DNA of 64,000 nucleotides from an uncultured Eubacteriales bacterium (GCA_905211265.1 CAJMAC010000007.1:1-64000); one strand, 5' to 3'; shown: positions 9,947 through 18,682, counted from the first letter of the stretch. Notes: generated by a model not told the origin, from the letters alone. Made by a program: numbers and translations.

Positions 9947-10122
9947 TGAACACAAATAATTTAGAAGATTTTATAGGTTTTATGTTAGCTAATGATATAA
10001 TAGATAATAACTTTGGATTAAAAGAGGATAATAATTGCAATAAAGATAATGAAGATAATTCTAATAATATTGATAATTATAAAGTAAAAGATTATAAAAT
10101 AAAAGAAAGAAGAAAGAAATGA
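9946..10122 (+). CDS. 58-aa hydrophilic protein of unknown function
   Basis: This small ORF has its ATG inside the stop of the ABC exporter (TAATG) and its stop overlapping the ATG of mtnN (ATGA). It is therefore translationally coupled on both sides, which argues that it is real. The first third is mixed (LEDFIGFMLANDII), the middle is acidic and Asn-rich, and the end is strongly basic (KERRKK). No family is recognised. It lacks a GG leader and a membrane helix. Confidence 0.5.
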   Translation: MNTNNLEDFIGFMLANDIIDNNFGLKEDNNCNKDNEDNSNNIDNYKVKDYKIKERRKK

Positions 10123-10811
10123 AAAGAATAGGTATAATATTTGCAATGAAGGAGGAATTAGATAGTTTATTAAAATATCTAAAAATAGAAAAAGAATATA
10201 ATATATTTGATTTAAAATTCTATGAAGGAATGATACATAATAATTATTGTATTTTAACTGAGTCAGGAGTAGGTAAAGTAAACTCTGCTAGATGTACTCA
10301 AATATTAATTGATAATATGGATGTAGATATGATAATAAATATTGGAGTAGCTGGAGGTATATCAGAAAAATTAAAAGTATGTGATATAGTAATCGGAGAA
10401 AAATTAGTTCAACATGATTTTGACATAACAGCCTTTAATCATGAAAAAGGTTATATACCTAATGTTGGAGTATACATTGATAGTGATACTTATCTAGTTA
10501 ATATAGCTAAAGAATGTATTAATAATAAAAAATATAATGTAGTAAGTGGCATAATTGCGTCAGGTGATATATTTTGTACAGAGTCTTGGATGAGTAAAAA
10601 AATAAATACTAAATTTAATGCCCTATGCGTAGAAATGGAAGGAGCAAGTATTGCTCAAGTATGTTATTTAAGTAATATACCATTTATTGTAATAAGAAGT
10701 ATATCAGATGTACCAAATAATAATAATGTATTAACTTATGAAGAATTCTTAAATGAAAGTAGTAAAAATGTAAGTAATTTCATATATGAAATAATTAAAA
10801 ATATAAAGTAG
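10119..10811 (+). CDS. mtnN: 5'-methylthioadenosine/S-adenosylhomocysteine nucleosidase
   Basis: This 230-aa cytoplasmic enzyme hydrolyses MTA and SAH to adenine and the thio-ribose product, in methionine salvage and the activated methyl cycle. Family landmarks in order are GVAGG near residue 75, HDFD near 95, ASGDIF near 150, the ribose-binding VEMEGASIAQ with its Glu near 170-175, and RSISD with the catalytic Asp near 195. Length is normal. It overlaps the previous ORF by four bases and is followed nine bases later by a nucleotide pyrophosphatase, so both act in nucleotide housekeeping. Confidence 0.93.
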   Translation: MKRIGIIFAMKEELDSLLKYLKIEKEYNIFDLKFYEGMIHNNYCILTESGVGKVNSARCTQILIDNMDVDMIINIGVAGGISEKLKVCDIVIGEKLVQHDFDITAFNHEKGYIPNVGVYIDSDTYLVNIAKECINNKKYNVVSGIIASGDIFCTESWMSKKINTKFNALCVEMEGASIAQVCYLSNIPFIVIRSISDVPNNNNVLTYEEFLNESSKNVSNFIYEIIKNIK

Positions 10812-10820
10812 AGGTGTAAA

Positions 10821-11429
10821 GTGAAAGAATTATTATTTGCAACAGGTAATGTTGCTAAAATTAAAAGATTTAAAGATAAATTAAAAGAAAATGATATTAA
10901 TTTAATAAGTTTAAAAGATATAGATATTTCACTTGATGTTATTGAAGATGGTAAAACAGCCATAGAAAATGCTTTAATTAAAACAAGAGCATACTCTAAT
11001 AAATTAGATATGCCTGTAATAGCCATGGATGATACCTTATATTTTGATAATGTCCCAGAAGATATACAACCAGGATTATATGTAAGAAGAGTAAAAGACA
11101 AAGTATTAACCGATGATGAAATGATAGAGTATTATTCTAATATTGCTAAAAAATATGGTGTGGATGGTAAAATAGTTGCAAGATGGATATATGGAATGGC
11201 TCTAATTAACAATGGAAAAGAATATACCTATACTTGGAGTAAAGAAGATTTCTACATAACAGAAACTCCATCAGATATTATTAATCCAGGTTATCCATTA
11301 AATTCAATATCAATTAATATGAAATTAAATAAATATTTTACTGATTTAACTACTGATGATAAAAAAGAATTATATAATGATGAATCAGATGTAATAGATT
11401 TTATTGTAAAAAGTCTTGAAAAAAAATAA
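10821..11429 (+). CDS. RdgB/HAM1-like non-canonical NTP pyrophosphatase
   Basis: This 202-aa protein begins MKELLFATGNVAKIKRF, matching the ATGNxxK phosphate-binding start of the HAM1/RdgB family. An IAMDDTLYFD segment corresponds to the family's metal-binding Asp region. The start is GTG with a GAGGTG site. The C-terminal half diverges from classic RdgB (no obvious SYRxK end), so substrate range is uncertain. It shares an operon with mtnN. The likely role is removing deaminated purine triphosphates. Confidence 0.7.
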   Translation: MKELLFATGNVAKIKRFKDKLKENDINLISLKDIDISLDVIEDGKTAIENALIKTRAYSNKLDMPVIAMDDTLYFDNVPEDIQPGLYVRRVKDKVLTDDEMIEYYSNIAKKYGVDGKIVARWIYGMALINNGKEYTYTWSKEDFYITETPSDIINPGYPLNSISINMKLNKYFTDLTTDDKKELYNDESDVIDFIVKSLEKK

Positions 11430-11468
11430 TAAATATGATATATTAAGTTTATCAAAGGAGGAAGTACT

Positions 11469-11510
11469 ATGTATAGTTTCAATCATGTTATCATGTATAA
11501 TTATACCTAG
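11469..11510 (+). CDS. 13-aa leader peptide of the ABC-F attenuator
   Basis: A near-perfect ribosome site (AAAGGAGG) lies before ATG 11469. The frame encodes MYSFNHVIMYNYT and a TAG stop at 11508. The first attenuator stem begins at the base after the stop. Such upstream peptides are known to sense ribosome-stalling antibiotics ahead of resistance ABC-F genes. Confidence 0.7.
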   Translation: MYSFNHVIMYNYT

Positions 11511-11611
11511 TCATACCTGTTAAATACTTAATATCTATTATAGTATGCAGGTATGACAGTTTTGTTGTGCCTGCATTTCACCATATGAGATGCAGTTTCA
11601 TATGGTTTTTT
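11511..11611 (+). promoter_or_regulatory. Transcription attenuator upstream of the ABC-F gene
   Basis: There are three mutually exclusive pairings. Stem 1 joins TCATACCTG (11511-11519) to CAGGTATGA (11548-11556). An alternative joins ATGCAGG (11545-11551) to CCTGCAT (11570-11576). The last is a terminator, CCATATGA (11581-11588) with TCATATGG (11598-11605) and six T residues. CTGCAT (11571-11576) can also pair with ATGCAG (11590-11595), which would disrupt the terminator. Ribosome stalling on the leader peptide is the expected switch. Confidence 0.75.
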
Positions 11612-11630
11612 AATGAAAGAAAGTGGTGTT

Positions 11631-13238
11631 ATGATAGATATAAGTTTAAACAAAATAAAAAAAAATTATGGATTTAATGATGTATTAACAGATATTAACT
11701 TTGATGTTTATACAAATGATAAAATAGCTTTAGTAGGATTAAATGGAAGTGGCAAAAGTACTATACTTAAATTAATTTATGGCATAGAAAATCCTAATAG
11801 TGGTAATATATCAATTAGAAATAATATTAGTATTGGCTATTTAAGTCAAAATTATGAAAATAAAGATATATTAGTAAAAAATATGTTATATGAAAATTTT
11901 AAAGATGTTTTAAAATTAGAAGATGAAATAAAAAAAATAGAATCAAAGATGCAGACACAAGAAAATGATTATAAATTAATTACTAAATATTGTAATTTAC
12001 TAGAAAAATTAAATGATATCGGAGGATACAAAGTTAAAGAAAAAATAACTAAAACAGTAGATACATTTAAATTAGAAAAGTTATTAGAAAAAAACTTCAA
12101 TATATTAAGTGGTGGTGAAAAGAAATTAGTATTATTAGCAAACATAATGATAAACAATCCTGATGTTATCTTACTAGATGAACCAACAAATTATTTAGAT
12201 ATAAATACTCTTGAATGGTTAGAAAATTATTTAATTAATTATAAAGGTAGTTTAATTATAGTAAGTCATGACAGATATTTTTTAGATAAAGTTACAAATA
12301 AAACTATTTTAATAGAAAATGGTACTAATTATATATTTCATGGTAATTATTCATATTATCTAAAAGAAAATGAAAATAGAATAATAAATGAATTTGAAAA
12401 ATACAAAGATCAACAAAAACAAATTGAAGAAATGAAAAAAACAATAAAAAAATTAAGAGAATGGGGACAATTAGGTAATAATGAAAGATTTTTTAAAAGA
12501 GCAAAATGTATTGAACACCGATTAGAAAAAATAGAATTAATTAATAAACCAAAAGTAAAAAATAACATTCCTATTACATTTAATGATAATAAAAGAACTG
12601 GTAATGATGTTCTTAAAATAAATAATTTAAATTTAGTTATAGAAGACAAAATACTTTTAGATAATGTTAATTTTGAATTAACCTATGGAACAAGAACATG
12701 TATATTAGGATCAAATGGAAGTGGTAAAAGTACTTTAATAAAATATATAATTAATAATTATAATAATAGTAAATCAACAGATAACATAAAAATAGGTACT
12801 AATGTAAAAATAGGATATATAGAACAAGAAATAAAATTTAAAAATGAAGATATAAGAGTATACGATGAAGCAAGAAAGTATTTTAATGGTGAAGAATATT
12901 TACTTAGATCAAGTTTATTTAAATTTATGTTCTACGGCGATGATATTTATAAAAAATTAAATAAATTATCCGGTGGAGAAAGAGCAAGACTACTACTATT
13001 TTGTCTAATTCAACAAGAAATTAATTTCCTAATATTAGATGAACCTACAAATCATATAGATATAGAAACAAAAGAAGTACTAGAAGACGCATTAATTGAT
13101 TTTAAAGGAACTATTTTATTTGTTTCACATGATAGATATTTTATCAATAAAATCGCAACAAGTATCTTAGAAATAAAAGATAAAAAGATACATAATCATA
13201 TTGGAAATTATGATGATTACAAGAACTATTATAAATAA
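11631..13238 (+). CDS. ABC-F family ribosome-associated ATPase, probable antibiotic resistance protein
   Basis: This 535-aa protein has two tandem ATPase domains and no membrane helices. Walker A motifs are GLNGSGKST and GSNGSGKST, signatures LSGGEKK and LSGGERAR, and Walker B motifs end LLDEPTNYLD and ILDEPTNHID. The linker between domains is charged and helical (EWGQLGNNERFFKRAK), as in ribosome-acting ABC-F proteins that dislodge drugs from the exit tunnel or peptidyl-transferase centre. An ATG at 11613 sits right against the terminator; the ATG at 11631 with its own upstream purine-rich site is preferred. The attenuator in front points to antibiotic-induced expression and hence a protection role, but drug class cannot be read from sequence. 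Confidence 0.85.
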   Translation: MIDISLNKIKKNYGFNDVLTDINFDVYTNDKIALVGLNGSGKSTILKLIYGIENPNSGNISIRNNISIGYLSQNYENKDILVKNMLYENFKDVLKLEDEIKKIESKMQTQENDYKLITKYCNLLEKLNDIGGYKVKEKITKTVDTFKLEKLLEKNFNILSGGEKKLVLLANIMINNPDVILLDEPTNYLDINTLEWLENYLINYKGSLIIVSHDRYFLDKVTNKTILIENGTNYIFHGNYSYYLKENENRIINEFEKYKDQQKQIEEMKKTIKKLREWGQLGNNERFFKRAKCIEHRLEKIELINKPKVKNNIPITFNDNKRTGNDVLKINNLNLVIEDKILLDNVNFELTYGTRTCILGSNGSGKSTLIKYIINNYNNSKSTDNIKIGTNVKIGYIEQEIKFKNEDIRVYDEARKYFNGEEYLLRSSLFKFMFYGDDIYKKLNKLSGGERARLLLFCLIQQEINFLILDEPTNHIDIETKEVLEDALIDFKGTILFVSHDRYFINKIATSILEIKDKKIHNHIGNYDDYKNYYK

Positions 13239-13287
13239 TATTTTAATTTATAAATTATTGTGTTATACTTTTTTCTAGGAGGTAATC

Positions 13288-13686
13288 ATGAAAAGAAAAA
13301 GAGTCGGAGGTATTATTGTACTAGATAATAAATTAGCAGTAATATATCGTAGAAAGAAAAAAGAAGATAAAATAATAGAATATTATACTATTCCAGGTGG
13401 TGGAGTAGAAGGCACTGAAACTAATGAAGAAGCCTTAAAAAGAGAATTAAAGGAAGAATTAAATATTGAAGTAGATATAGAAAAATATTTATTTAATATA
13501 GAAAATGAAAAGAATATAGAATACTTTTATCTATGTAAATATTTAAGTGGAAACTTTACTTTAAATGGTGAAGAATTAGAAAGAATGAACGAAGATAATT
13601 ATTATGAACCAACATTTATACCAATTAGTGATATAGAAAAATATGATATTTTAGATAGTATTAAGAAATATTTTACAAAAAAATAA
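13288..13686 (+). CDS. Nudix hydrolase
   Basis: This 132-aa protein carries a Nudix box at about residues 38-60 (GGGVEGTETNEEALKRELKE), with the REL..EEL core and Asn in place of the usual final Gly. It hydrolyses a nucleoside diphosphate linked to another group; the substrate is not predictable. The ribosome site AGGAGG is seven bases before the ATG. It has its own AT-rich promoter region and a terminator shared with the convergent gene. Confidence 0.85.
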   Translation: MKRKRVGGIIVLDNKLAVIYRRKKKEDKIIEYYTIPGGGVEGTETNEEALKRELKEELNIEVDIEKYLFNIENEKNIEYFYLCKYLSGNFTLNGEELERMNEDNYYEPTFIPISDIEKYDILDSIKKYFTKK

Positions 13687-13691
13687 TATAA

Positions 13692-13743
13692 AAATATGAT
13701 TATTCTAATCTATAACTTTAGAAAGGAATTAATCATATTTTTT
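13692..13743. terminator. Bidirectional terminator between convergent genes
   Basis: AAATATGATTA (13692-13702) pairs with TAATCATATTT (13730-13740), followed by more T residues on the plus strand and preceded by A residues. An inner TTCTAA/TTAGAA pairing extends the stem. It serves the Nudix gene and the minus-strand gene. Confidence 0.75.
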
Positions 13744-13746
13744 TCT

Positions 13747-14217
13747 TTATAAATGTTTTTTATATATAAGTTTATGATTTATATTATTATATTTATTGTA
13801 TACATCACTTACTTCTTCATCTGATGATATTGTTTTATATTCCATATTGGAATCATATAAATCAAATAAATAATTATGCTCTGTAATCCATGATATTTCT
13901 TCTTGTTTAAATTCTTCAATTCTTTGAATAACATCATTTAAAGTAATATTTACTTGATATAATTCAAAAGGAATAAAAATATTTCTAAGTTTAGCAACTT
14001 CAATAAGTGTTTTTATTCGTTGCATTTTTAATTTATTTAATTCTGTTCTATATGCAATTATATTATATTGACTTAATATTTCTATAGCTTTCATTTCTGA
14101 CTTTATTAATATTTCGTATTTAGGTATTTCTATTTTTAATAAATTTATAATCATATCATCAGTATAATTCTTATATTTAAATAATAAGTTCTTTCTTCTT
14201 TTTACATTTTTACTCAT
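13747..14217 (-). CDS. 156-aa coiled, charged protein of unknown function
   Basis: The protein is rich in Lys, Glu, Ile and Asn and predicted to be largely helical, with a basic N-terminus (MSKNVKRRKNLLF). It has no signal peptide, membrane helix or recognisable catalytic motif. The start at 14217 has an AAGGAG site seven bases upstream. It is divergent from rpsU and monocistronic. Confidence 0.55.
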   Translation of the reverse strand: MSKNVKRRKNLLFKYKNYTDDMIINLLKIEIPKYEILIKSEMKAIEILSQYNIIAYRTELNKLKMQRIKTLIEVAKLRNIFIPFELYQVNITLNDVIQRIEEFKQEEISWITEHNYLFDLYDSNMEYKTISSDEEVSDVYNKYNNINHKLIYKKHL

Positions 14218-14374
14218 AAATATTTCTCCTTAAAAATTTAAAAATTTACTATATTATATAACTAAACATATAATTTTACAATCCAAAAGTAAACAATTTC
14301 ATTATAAAACATATTAAAATAATAAAAAAATATGAAAGATAACGAAAAAATTATAAAAAATATGTCGAAATTTG

Positions 14375-14403
14375 TTGTATATTAAATTAAAAGATGCTAT
14401 AAT
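14375..14403 (+). promoter_or_regulatory. Promoter of rpsU-yqeY
   Basis: TTGTAT (14375-14380) and TATAAT (14398-14403) are 17 bases apart, with an extended TGC before the -10. Confidence 0.65.
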
Positions 14404-14436
14404 AATTTCAGATGCCGAAGGGAGGGAAGTATAGAA

Positions 14437-14631
14437 ATGTCAGTTAGCGTAAGAAATAATAATGTTGATCAAGCATTAAAAATATTTAAAACACAAGTAG
14501 CTAAAAGTGGAACCCTTTCTAAAGCAAGAGAAAGAGCAGAAGGTTATAAAAAACCAGGAGTTAATCGTAGAGAAGAAAAGAAAAAAAATATAATTAATTC
14601 AAGAAAAAATAAAAAGAAAAGAGATTATTAA
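14437..14631 (+). CDS. rpsU: Small ribosomal subunit protein bS21
   Basis: This 64-aa, highly basic protein has the bS21 pattern: short acidic N-terminus (SVSVRNN), then ALKIFKTQVAKSGTL, then a long Lys/Arg tail (REEKKK, RKNKKKRDY). It helps 30S initiation through the 3' end of 16S rRNA. The start has a strong AAGGGAGG site. It is directly followed by yqeY, a very common gene pair in Bacillota. Confidence 0.95.
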   Translation: MSVSVRNNNVDQALKIFKTQVAKSGTLSKARERAEGYKKPGVNRREEKKKNIINSRKNKKKRDY

Positions 14632-14645
14632 TTGGAGGTATAATA

Positions 14646-15095
14646 ATGACAATACTAGAAAGATTAAATAGTGATATGAAAGAAGCAATGAAGGCAAAAG
14701 ATAGTTTTAGTTTGTCTGTTATTCGTATGGCAAAAGGTGCTATACAACTTGAAGCAATTAATAAAAAGAAAGAATTATCTGATGATGATATGGTTTCTGT
14801 TATTTCTAAACAAATAAAAATGAGAAAAGATTCTATTGAAGAATTTGAAAAAGGAAATAGAAAAGATTTAATTGAGCAGAATTTAAAAGAAATAGAAATT
14901 TTAAATAAATATATGCCAGAACAATTAAGTAATGAAGAAATAATAAAGATAATTGATGATGTATTTAATACAATCAATCCAACTTCACCAAAAGATATGG
15001 GACTTATAATGAAAGAAATTAGTCCTAAGTTAAAAGGCAAAGCGGATATGGGTTATGTTAATAGTATCATTAAAGATAAATTAACAAACTTATAA
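14646..15095 (+). CDS. yqeY: GatB/YqeY domain protein
   Basis: This 149-aa helical protein begins MTILERLNSDMKEAMKAKD and contains the family features LSVIRMAKGAIQ, YMPEQLS and MKEISPKLKGKADMG. YqeY resembles the tail domain of GatB and is thought to act in a tRNA-related process; its exact function is unsettled. It lies 14 bases after rpsU with a GGAGGT site and is co-transcribed with it. Confidence 0.93.
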   Translation: MTILERLNSDMKEAMKAKDSFSLSVIRMAKGAIQLEAINKKKELSDDDMVSVISKQIKMRKDSIEEFEKGNRKDLIEQNLKEIEILNKYMPEQLSNEEIIKIIDDVFNTINPTSPKDMGLIMKEISPKLKGKADMGYVNSIIKDKLTNL

Positions 15096-15121
15096 TCGCT
15101 TTTTTGTTGCCATAAAGTTTG

Positions 15122-15202
15122 GTATCAACTGTGAATACCTAGTAATTCCCATTAGGCAATTAATTTAATATAATTGCTTCCTTATATTCACAGTTTTGAT
15201 AC
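15122..15202. ncRNA. Structured element, three-way-junction fold (candidate RNA)
   Basis: GTATCAA-CTGTGAATA (15122-15137) pairs over 16 bp with TATTCACAG-TT-TTGATAC (15185-15202), with a 2-base bulge. Inside are two smaller hairpins: CCTA/TAGG (15138-15156) and GCAATTA/TAATTGC (15156-15177). A further hairpin CATGATT/AATCATG (15202-15223) follows. It lies after yqeY and before a terminator, so it could be the processed 3' end of that transcript or a DNA repeat. Confidence 0.45.
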
Positions 15203-15235
15203 ATGATTTATAAAAGAATCATGATATATAAAATA

Positions 15236-15264
15236 AACTAATGATGTAAAAATCGTTAGTTTTT
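15236..15264 (+). terminator. Intrinsic terminator before recG
   Basis: AACTAATGAT (15236-15245) pairs with ATCGTTAGTT (15252-15261), with one G-U pair, followed by T residues. It ends the rpsU-yqeY transcript including the structured element. Confidence 0.75.
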
Positions 15265-15334
15265 ATTAACTACTAGTTAATTTTGTAGAAAAACGACATA
15301 TTATTATGGTATACTTGTATTAGGATGTGATAGT

Positions 15335-17335
15335 ATGAAGGAATTAATCGATATCGAAGGAGTCGGTACTAAAACAATTGAACTATTAAATAAACTTGGT
15401 ATAAATACTATTGATGACTTATTACATTATTATCCATATAGATATGATATATTAAAAAGAAGTGATATAACCAATCTTAATGATGGAGATAAAATAATAA
15501 TTGATGGTATAGTTGAAGGACAACCTACAACAATATTTTTATCAAGTAAATTAAAGAAAATTATTTTTAGAATTAATACTAAAACTACTATTCTTAATGT
15601 AACTATATATAATAAAACATATTTATATCAAGAATTAAAATGTGGTAAAGAAGTAACTATAATAGGAAAATATGATAAAACAAAAAATACTGTTGTAGCA
15701 AGTGATATTAGATTTGATAAATTACCAATGACTCCAAAAATTGAGCCAATTTATTATACTACAAGTGGTTTATCTAGAAAAAGCATATCAAAATTTATTT
15801 CTAGCGTTTTAAGAGAAGATTATAATGTTATAGATTATATACCAGATTATCTAAGTGATAAATATAATTTTATGTCTAAAAAACAAGCAATATATAATGT
15901 GCATATGCCAATAGATATTTTAGACTTAAAGAAAGCTAGACAAAGAATTAAATATGAAGAATTATTTATGTATATGCTTAAGATAAATTATTTAAAAAGA
16001 AAAATAATTCAAGATAATACTGCAATAGAACGAAAAATTGATAGAGAAAAAATAAAAGAATTTATTAGAGCATTGCCATTTGAATTAACAAGTGATCAGT
16101 TAATCGCAGTAGACGATATCTTAACTGATTTAGAAAGCAACAAAAGAATGAATAGATTATTACAAGGAGATGTTGGTTCAGGTAAAACAATCGTAGCGTT
16201 CATTACTACTTATGCTAATTATTTATCTAACTATCAAACTGCCTTAATGGCTCCGACTGAAATACTTGCTAAACAACATTATGATAATGCTAAGAAAGTA
16301 TTTAAAAATACTGATATGAAAATAGAATTATTAACTTCTTCTTTAACTAATAAAAAGAAAGAAGAAATATATAATAAACTATATAATAATGAAATAGATT
16401 TAATTATTGGTACTCAAGCAATTATTCAAGATAAAGTTAATTTTGCTAATTTAGGATTAGTAATAACAGATGAACAGCATCGTTTTGGAGTTAATCAAAG
16501 AAACTCATTTAAAAATAAAGGAATTACTCCAGATATTTTGTCTATGAGTGCAACTCCAATACCAAGAACTTATGCTTTAACTATCTATGGTGATATGGAT
16601 GTATCAAGTATTAAAACTAAACCAGAAGGTAGAATACCTGTTAAAACATATTTAAAGAAAGAAAAAGATATTCTTGAAGTACTTAATTTAATGAAACAAG
16701 AATTAGATAAACATCATCAAGTGTATGTAATTGCACCACAAATCGAAGATAATGAAAATGATAATGAAACAGTAGAAAAACTACAAGAAAAGATGACTAC
16801 TGCCTTTGGAAAATTATTTACTATAAAAAGTGTTCATGGTAAAATGGAACCAGAAGAAAAAGAACAAGTAATGAAAGAATTTGAAAAAGGCGAAGTTAAC
16901 ATTTTAATTTCTACCACAGTAATTGAAGTAGGAGTAAATGTAGCAAATGCTTCGATGATAGTAATATTTAATGCTAATATGTTTGGACTTTCTACCTTAC
17001 ACCAATTAAGAGGAAGAGTAGGAAGAAGTAATATAGAATCATATTGTGTACTTATTGCAAAACAAAATCTAGAAAAATTAAAAATATTAGAAAAAACAAA
17101 TGATGGATTTGAAATAAGTGAATATGATTTCCAAAATAGAGGTGAAGGAGACTTATTCGGAGTAAGACAAAGTGGAGATACAGGATTAATTATGGCGAAT
17201 ATTAATAGAGATTTTAAAATGTTGCTAAGAGCCAAAGAAGATGCTGAAGAATTTATTGACACTTTGTTTACAGAAAATACTGACAAATATAATGATATAA
17301 AAAGTGCATTAAAGCAAGTAGAAAATGTAGAATAG
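15335..17335 (+). CDS. recG: ATP-dependent DNA helicase RecG
   Basis: This 666-aa protein opens with a helix-hairpin-helix-like IDIEGVGTKTIELLNKLGI and an OB-fold wedge domain (roughly residues 50-140). The SF2 helicase core carries Walker A GDVGSGKT, DEQH box (ITDEQHRFG), SATPIPRT, TTVIEVGVN and QLRGRVGR. The C-terminal GDLFGVRQSG is typical of RecG. It remodels stalled forks and branched DNA. Length is normal. The start follows GGATGTGAT. It marks the conserved chromosome edge of the island. Confidence 0.97.
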   Translation: MKELIDIEGVGTKTIELLNKLGINTIDDLLHYYPYRYDILKRSDITNLNDGDKIIIDGIVEGQPTTIFLSSKLKKIIFRINTKTTILNVTIYNKTYLYQELKCGKEVTIIGKYDKTKNTVVASDIRFDKLPMTPKIEPIYYTTSGLSRKSISKFISSVLREDYNVIDYIPDYLSDKYNFMSKKQAIYNVHMPIDILDLKKARQRIKYEELFMYMLKINYLKRKIIQDNTAIERKIDREKIKEFIRALPFELTSDQLIAVDDILTDLESNKRMNRLLQGDVGSGKTIVAFITTYANYLSNYQTALMAPTEILAKQHYDNAKKVFKNTDMKIELLTSSLTNKKKEEIYNKLYNNEIDLIIGTQAIIQDKVNFANLGLVITDEQHRFGVNQRNSFKNKGITPDILSMSATPIPRTYALTIYGDMDVSSIKTKPEGRIPVKTYLKKEKDILEVLNLMKQELDKHHQVYVIAPQIEDNENDNETVEKLQEKMTTAFGKLFTIKSVHGKMEPEEKEQVMKEFEKGEVNILISTTVIEVGVNVANASMIVIFNANMFGLSTLHQLRGRVGRSNIESYCVLIAKQNLEKLKILEKTNDGFEISEYDFQNRGEGDLFGVRQSGDTGLIMANINRDFKMLLRAKEDAEEFIDTLFTENTDKYNDIKSALKQVENVE

Positions 17336-17414
17336 TTTACATTTAAAAATAAATATATGTAAAGTTTTATAAAATCTATTGTGTTTTTATAGATTATATA
17401 TTATAATGATATTG

Positions 17415-17456
17415 TCATATGAAGATATGACCACTCTCTACGAAATAATGTAGGAG
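17415..17456. other. Paired hairpins downstream of recG
   Basis: GTCATAT-GAAG-ATATGAC forms a perfect hairpin. It is followed by CACTC-T-CTAC / GTAGGAGTG around an 8-base loop. Together with the CCCCCTGAA hairpin just downstream this gives three successive stems between recG and the integrase. They may be the natural recG 3' end into which the element inserted. Confidence 0.45.
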
Positions 17457-17469
17457 TGTTCAACCAAAA

Positions 17470-17510
17470 CCCCCTGAAATCCCGTCAGAAATGGCGGGAT
17501 ACTTTGTTTA
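17470..17510. repeat. Att-like site 1 (left end of unit 1)
   Basis: CCCCCTGAA (17470-17478) is followed by stem ATCCCG/CGGGAT (17479-17500) and ACTTTGTTTA. The frame matches sites at 27595 and 38126, but the hairpin arms differ (GGAGCC/GGCTCC there). Confidence 0.5.
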
Positions 17511-17539
17511 TAAGGGCTTTATGCCATTTGATATATGTA

Positions 17540-17562
17540 TTAGGTACCCAAATAGGTACCCA
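17540..17562. repeat. Direct repeats, putative integrase arm sites (left)
   Basis: TTAGGTACCCA at 17540 and TAGGTACCCA at 17553 are two copies with 12-bp period, just outside the integrase stop codon. A matching pair lies at 27457-27479. Confidence 0.55.
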
Positions 17563-17564
17563 TT

Positions 17565-18680
17565 TTAATTTAGTTTGTCTATAATATTAATTATTTCATT
17601 TAATTGATTCTTAAATAGGTGAGAGTAAGTATTTAATGTCTCATCTATTTTTGTGTGTCCTAAATACTTTGCTACAACGTTTATAGTAGCACCACTATTA
17701 ATTAAAAGTGACGCACAACTATGTCTAAAATCGTGTATTCTAATTTGTTTAACATCTGCTAACTTACAATCCTTGTTTTTTCTATGCCTTAACTTTCCAT
17801 TTGTAATTGGATCAGTATCTCCAAACAAATACCAGTCATCATTAAATCCATAATGTCTTTTAGAAACTTCATATAATACTTTCATATCTTCCATTAATAC
17901 TTTTGGTATAGGAATATTTCTTATACTAGATTTTGTTTTAGGTGTAGTTACCATATATGGTTTCTTTTCATCACCTTGAGTTGCTACAATATTTTTGTTA
18001 ACACTTAAATATTGATTTTTAAAATCTATATCTTTCCATGTTAGTCCTCTAAGTTCACCCCTACGAAGTCCACAATAATATAAAGTTTCAAATAATGTTT
18101 TAAATAGAATATCATCTTCTACCGATATGAATTTTTTAAATTCTTCATAAGTGAAAAATAACATTTCTTTTGGTATTTCGTTTGGGTCAGTAAAATTAGT
18201 CATTTTATTATAAGTTGCTGTAAAGTTAAAATTGTACCACTTAGTAGCAAAGTTTAATAATTCTTTAAAGAATTTGAATAAATGATTTTTATGATTAGTT
18301 GTATATCCATAAGAATTTATTTGCTTTTTCCATTTTTCAAAATGTTCAATATTAAAATCTTTTAATTTAACATTATCTAAGTCTTTGAAAAATTTTTCTC
18401 TATCACGATAAGTTTTTAAAGTAGTATGTTTTACTTTATCTTCTTTGTATGCATAGAAGAGTGTATATAAATCTTTGAAAGTCATATTACGGTCTTTATC
18501 ACTTCTATCAGTGTTAATTGTTAAAAATTCTCTTTCAGCTTTTAACGCTTCTGTTTTAGTAAAAAACTTCTTCGATTTATACTTTCTTCTAGAACCATCT
18601 AAATTCTTAACATAGTCATAAAAAATCCATTTACGACCATCTTTTGTCCATTCATCTTTGTCTAATAGTTTAACTGCCAT
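17565..18680 (-). CDS. int: Tyrosine recombinase / integrase
   Basis: This 371-aa protein has an N-terminal arm-binding region (KWIFYDYVKNLDGSRRKYKS), a SAM-like core-binding domain (roughly residues 80-160) and a catalytic domain. The active-site series is visible: Arg in GLRRGELRGL, His-x-x-Arg in HDFRHSCASLL, His in LGHTKID and the nucleophile in NTYSHLF. The start at 18680 has an AGGAGG site. It lies two bases after the ATPase stop, so the three minus-strand genes form one operon. It would integrate and excise unit 1. Confidence 0.93.
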   Translation of the reverse strand: MAVKLLDKDEWTKDGRKWIFYDYVKNLDGSRRKYKSKKFFTKTEALKAEREFLTINTDRSDKDRNMTFKDLYTLFYAYKEDKVKHTTLKTYRDREKFFKDLDNVKLKDFNIEHFEKWKKQINSYGYTTNHKNHLFKFFKELLNFATKWYNFNFTATYNKMTNFTDPNEIPKEMLFFTYEEFKKFISVEDDILFKTLFETLYYCGLRRGELRGLTWKDIDFKNQYLSVNKNIVATQGDEKKPYMVTTPKTKSSIRNIPIPKVLMEDMKVLYEVSKRHYGFNDDWYLFGDTDPITNGKLRHRKNKDCKLADVKQIRIHDFRHSCASLLINSGATINVVAKYLGHTKIDETLNTYSHLFKNQLNEIINIIDKLN

Positions 18681-18682
18681 AA

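Noticed and set aside
15122..15264. Element before recG considered as a T-box or known riboswitch
   Set aside because: There is no T-box sequence (TGGNACCGCG type) and no familiar ligand-binding core; it also lies upstream of a terminator that separates it from recG.
17415..17510. Hairpins after recG considered as tmRNA or a tRNA attachment gene
   Set aside because: There is no tRNA acceptor or TPsiC-like sequence and no tag reading frame; they are better explained as a terminator-like attachment region.
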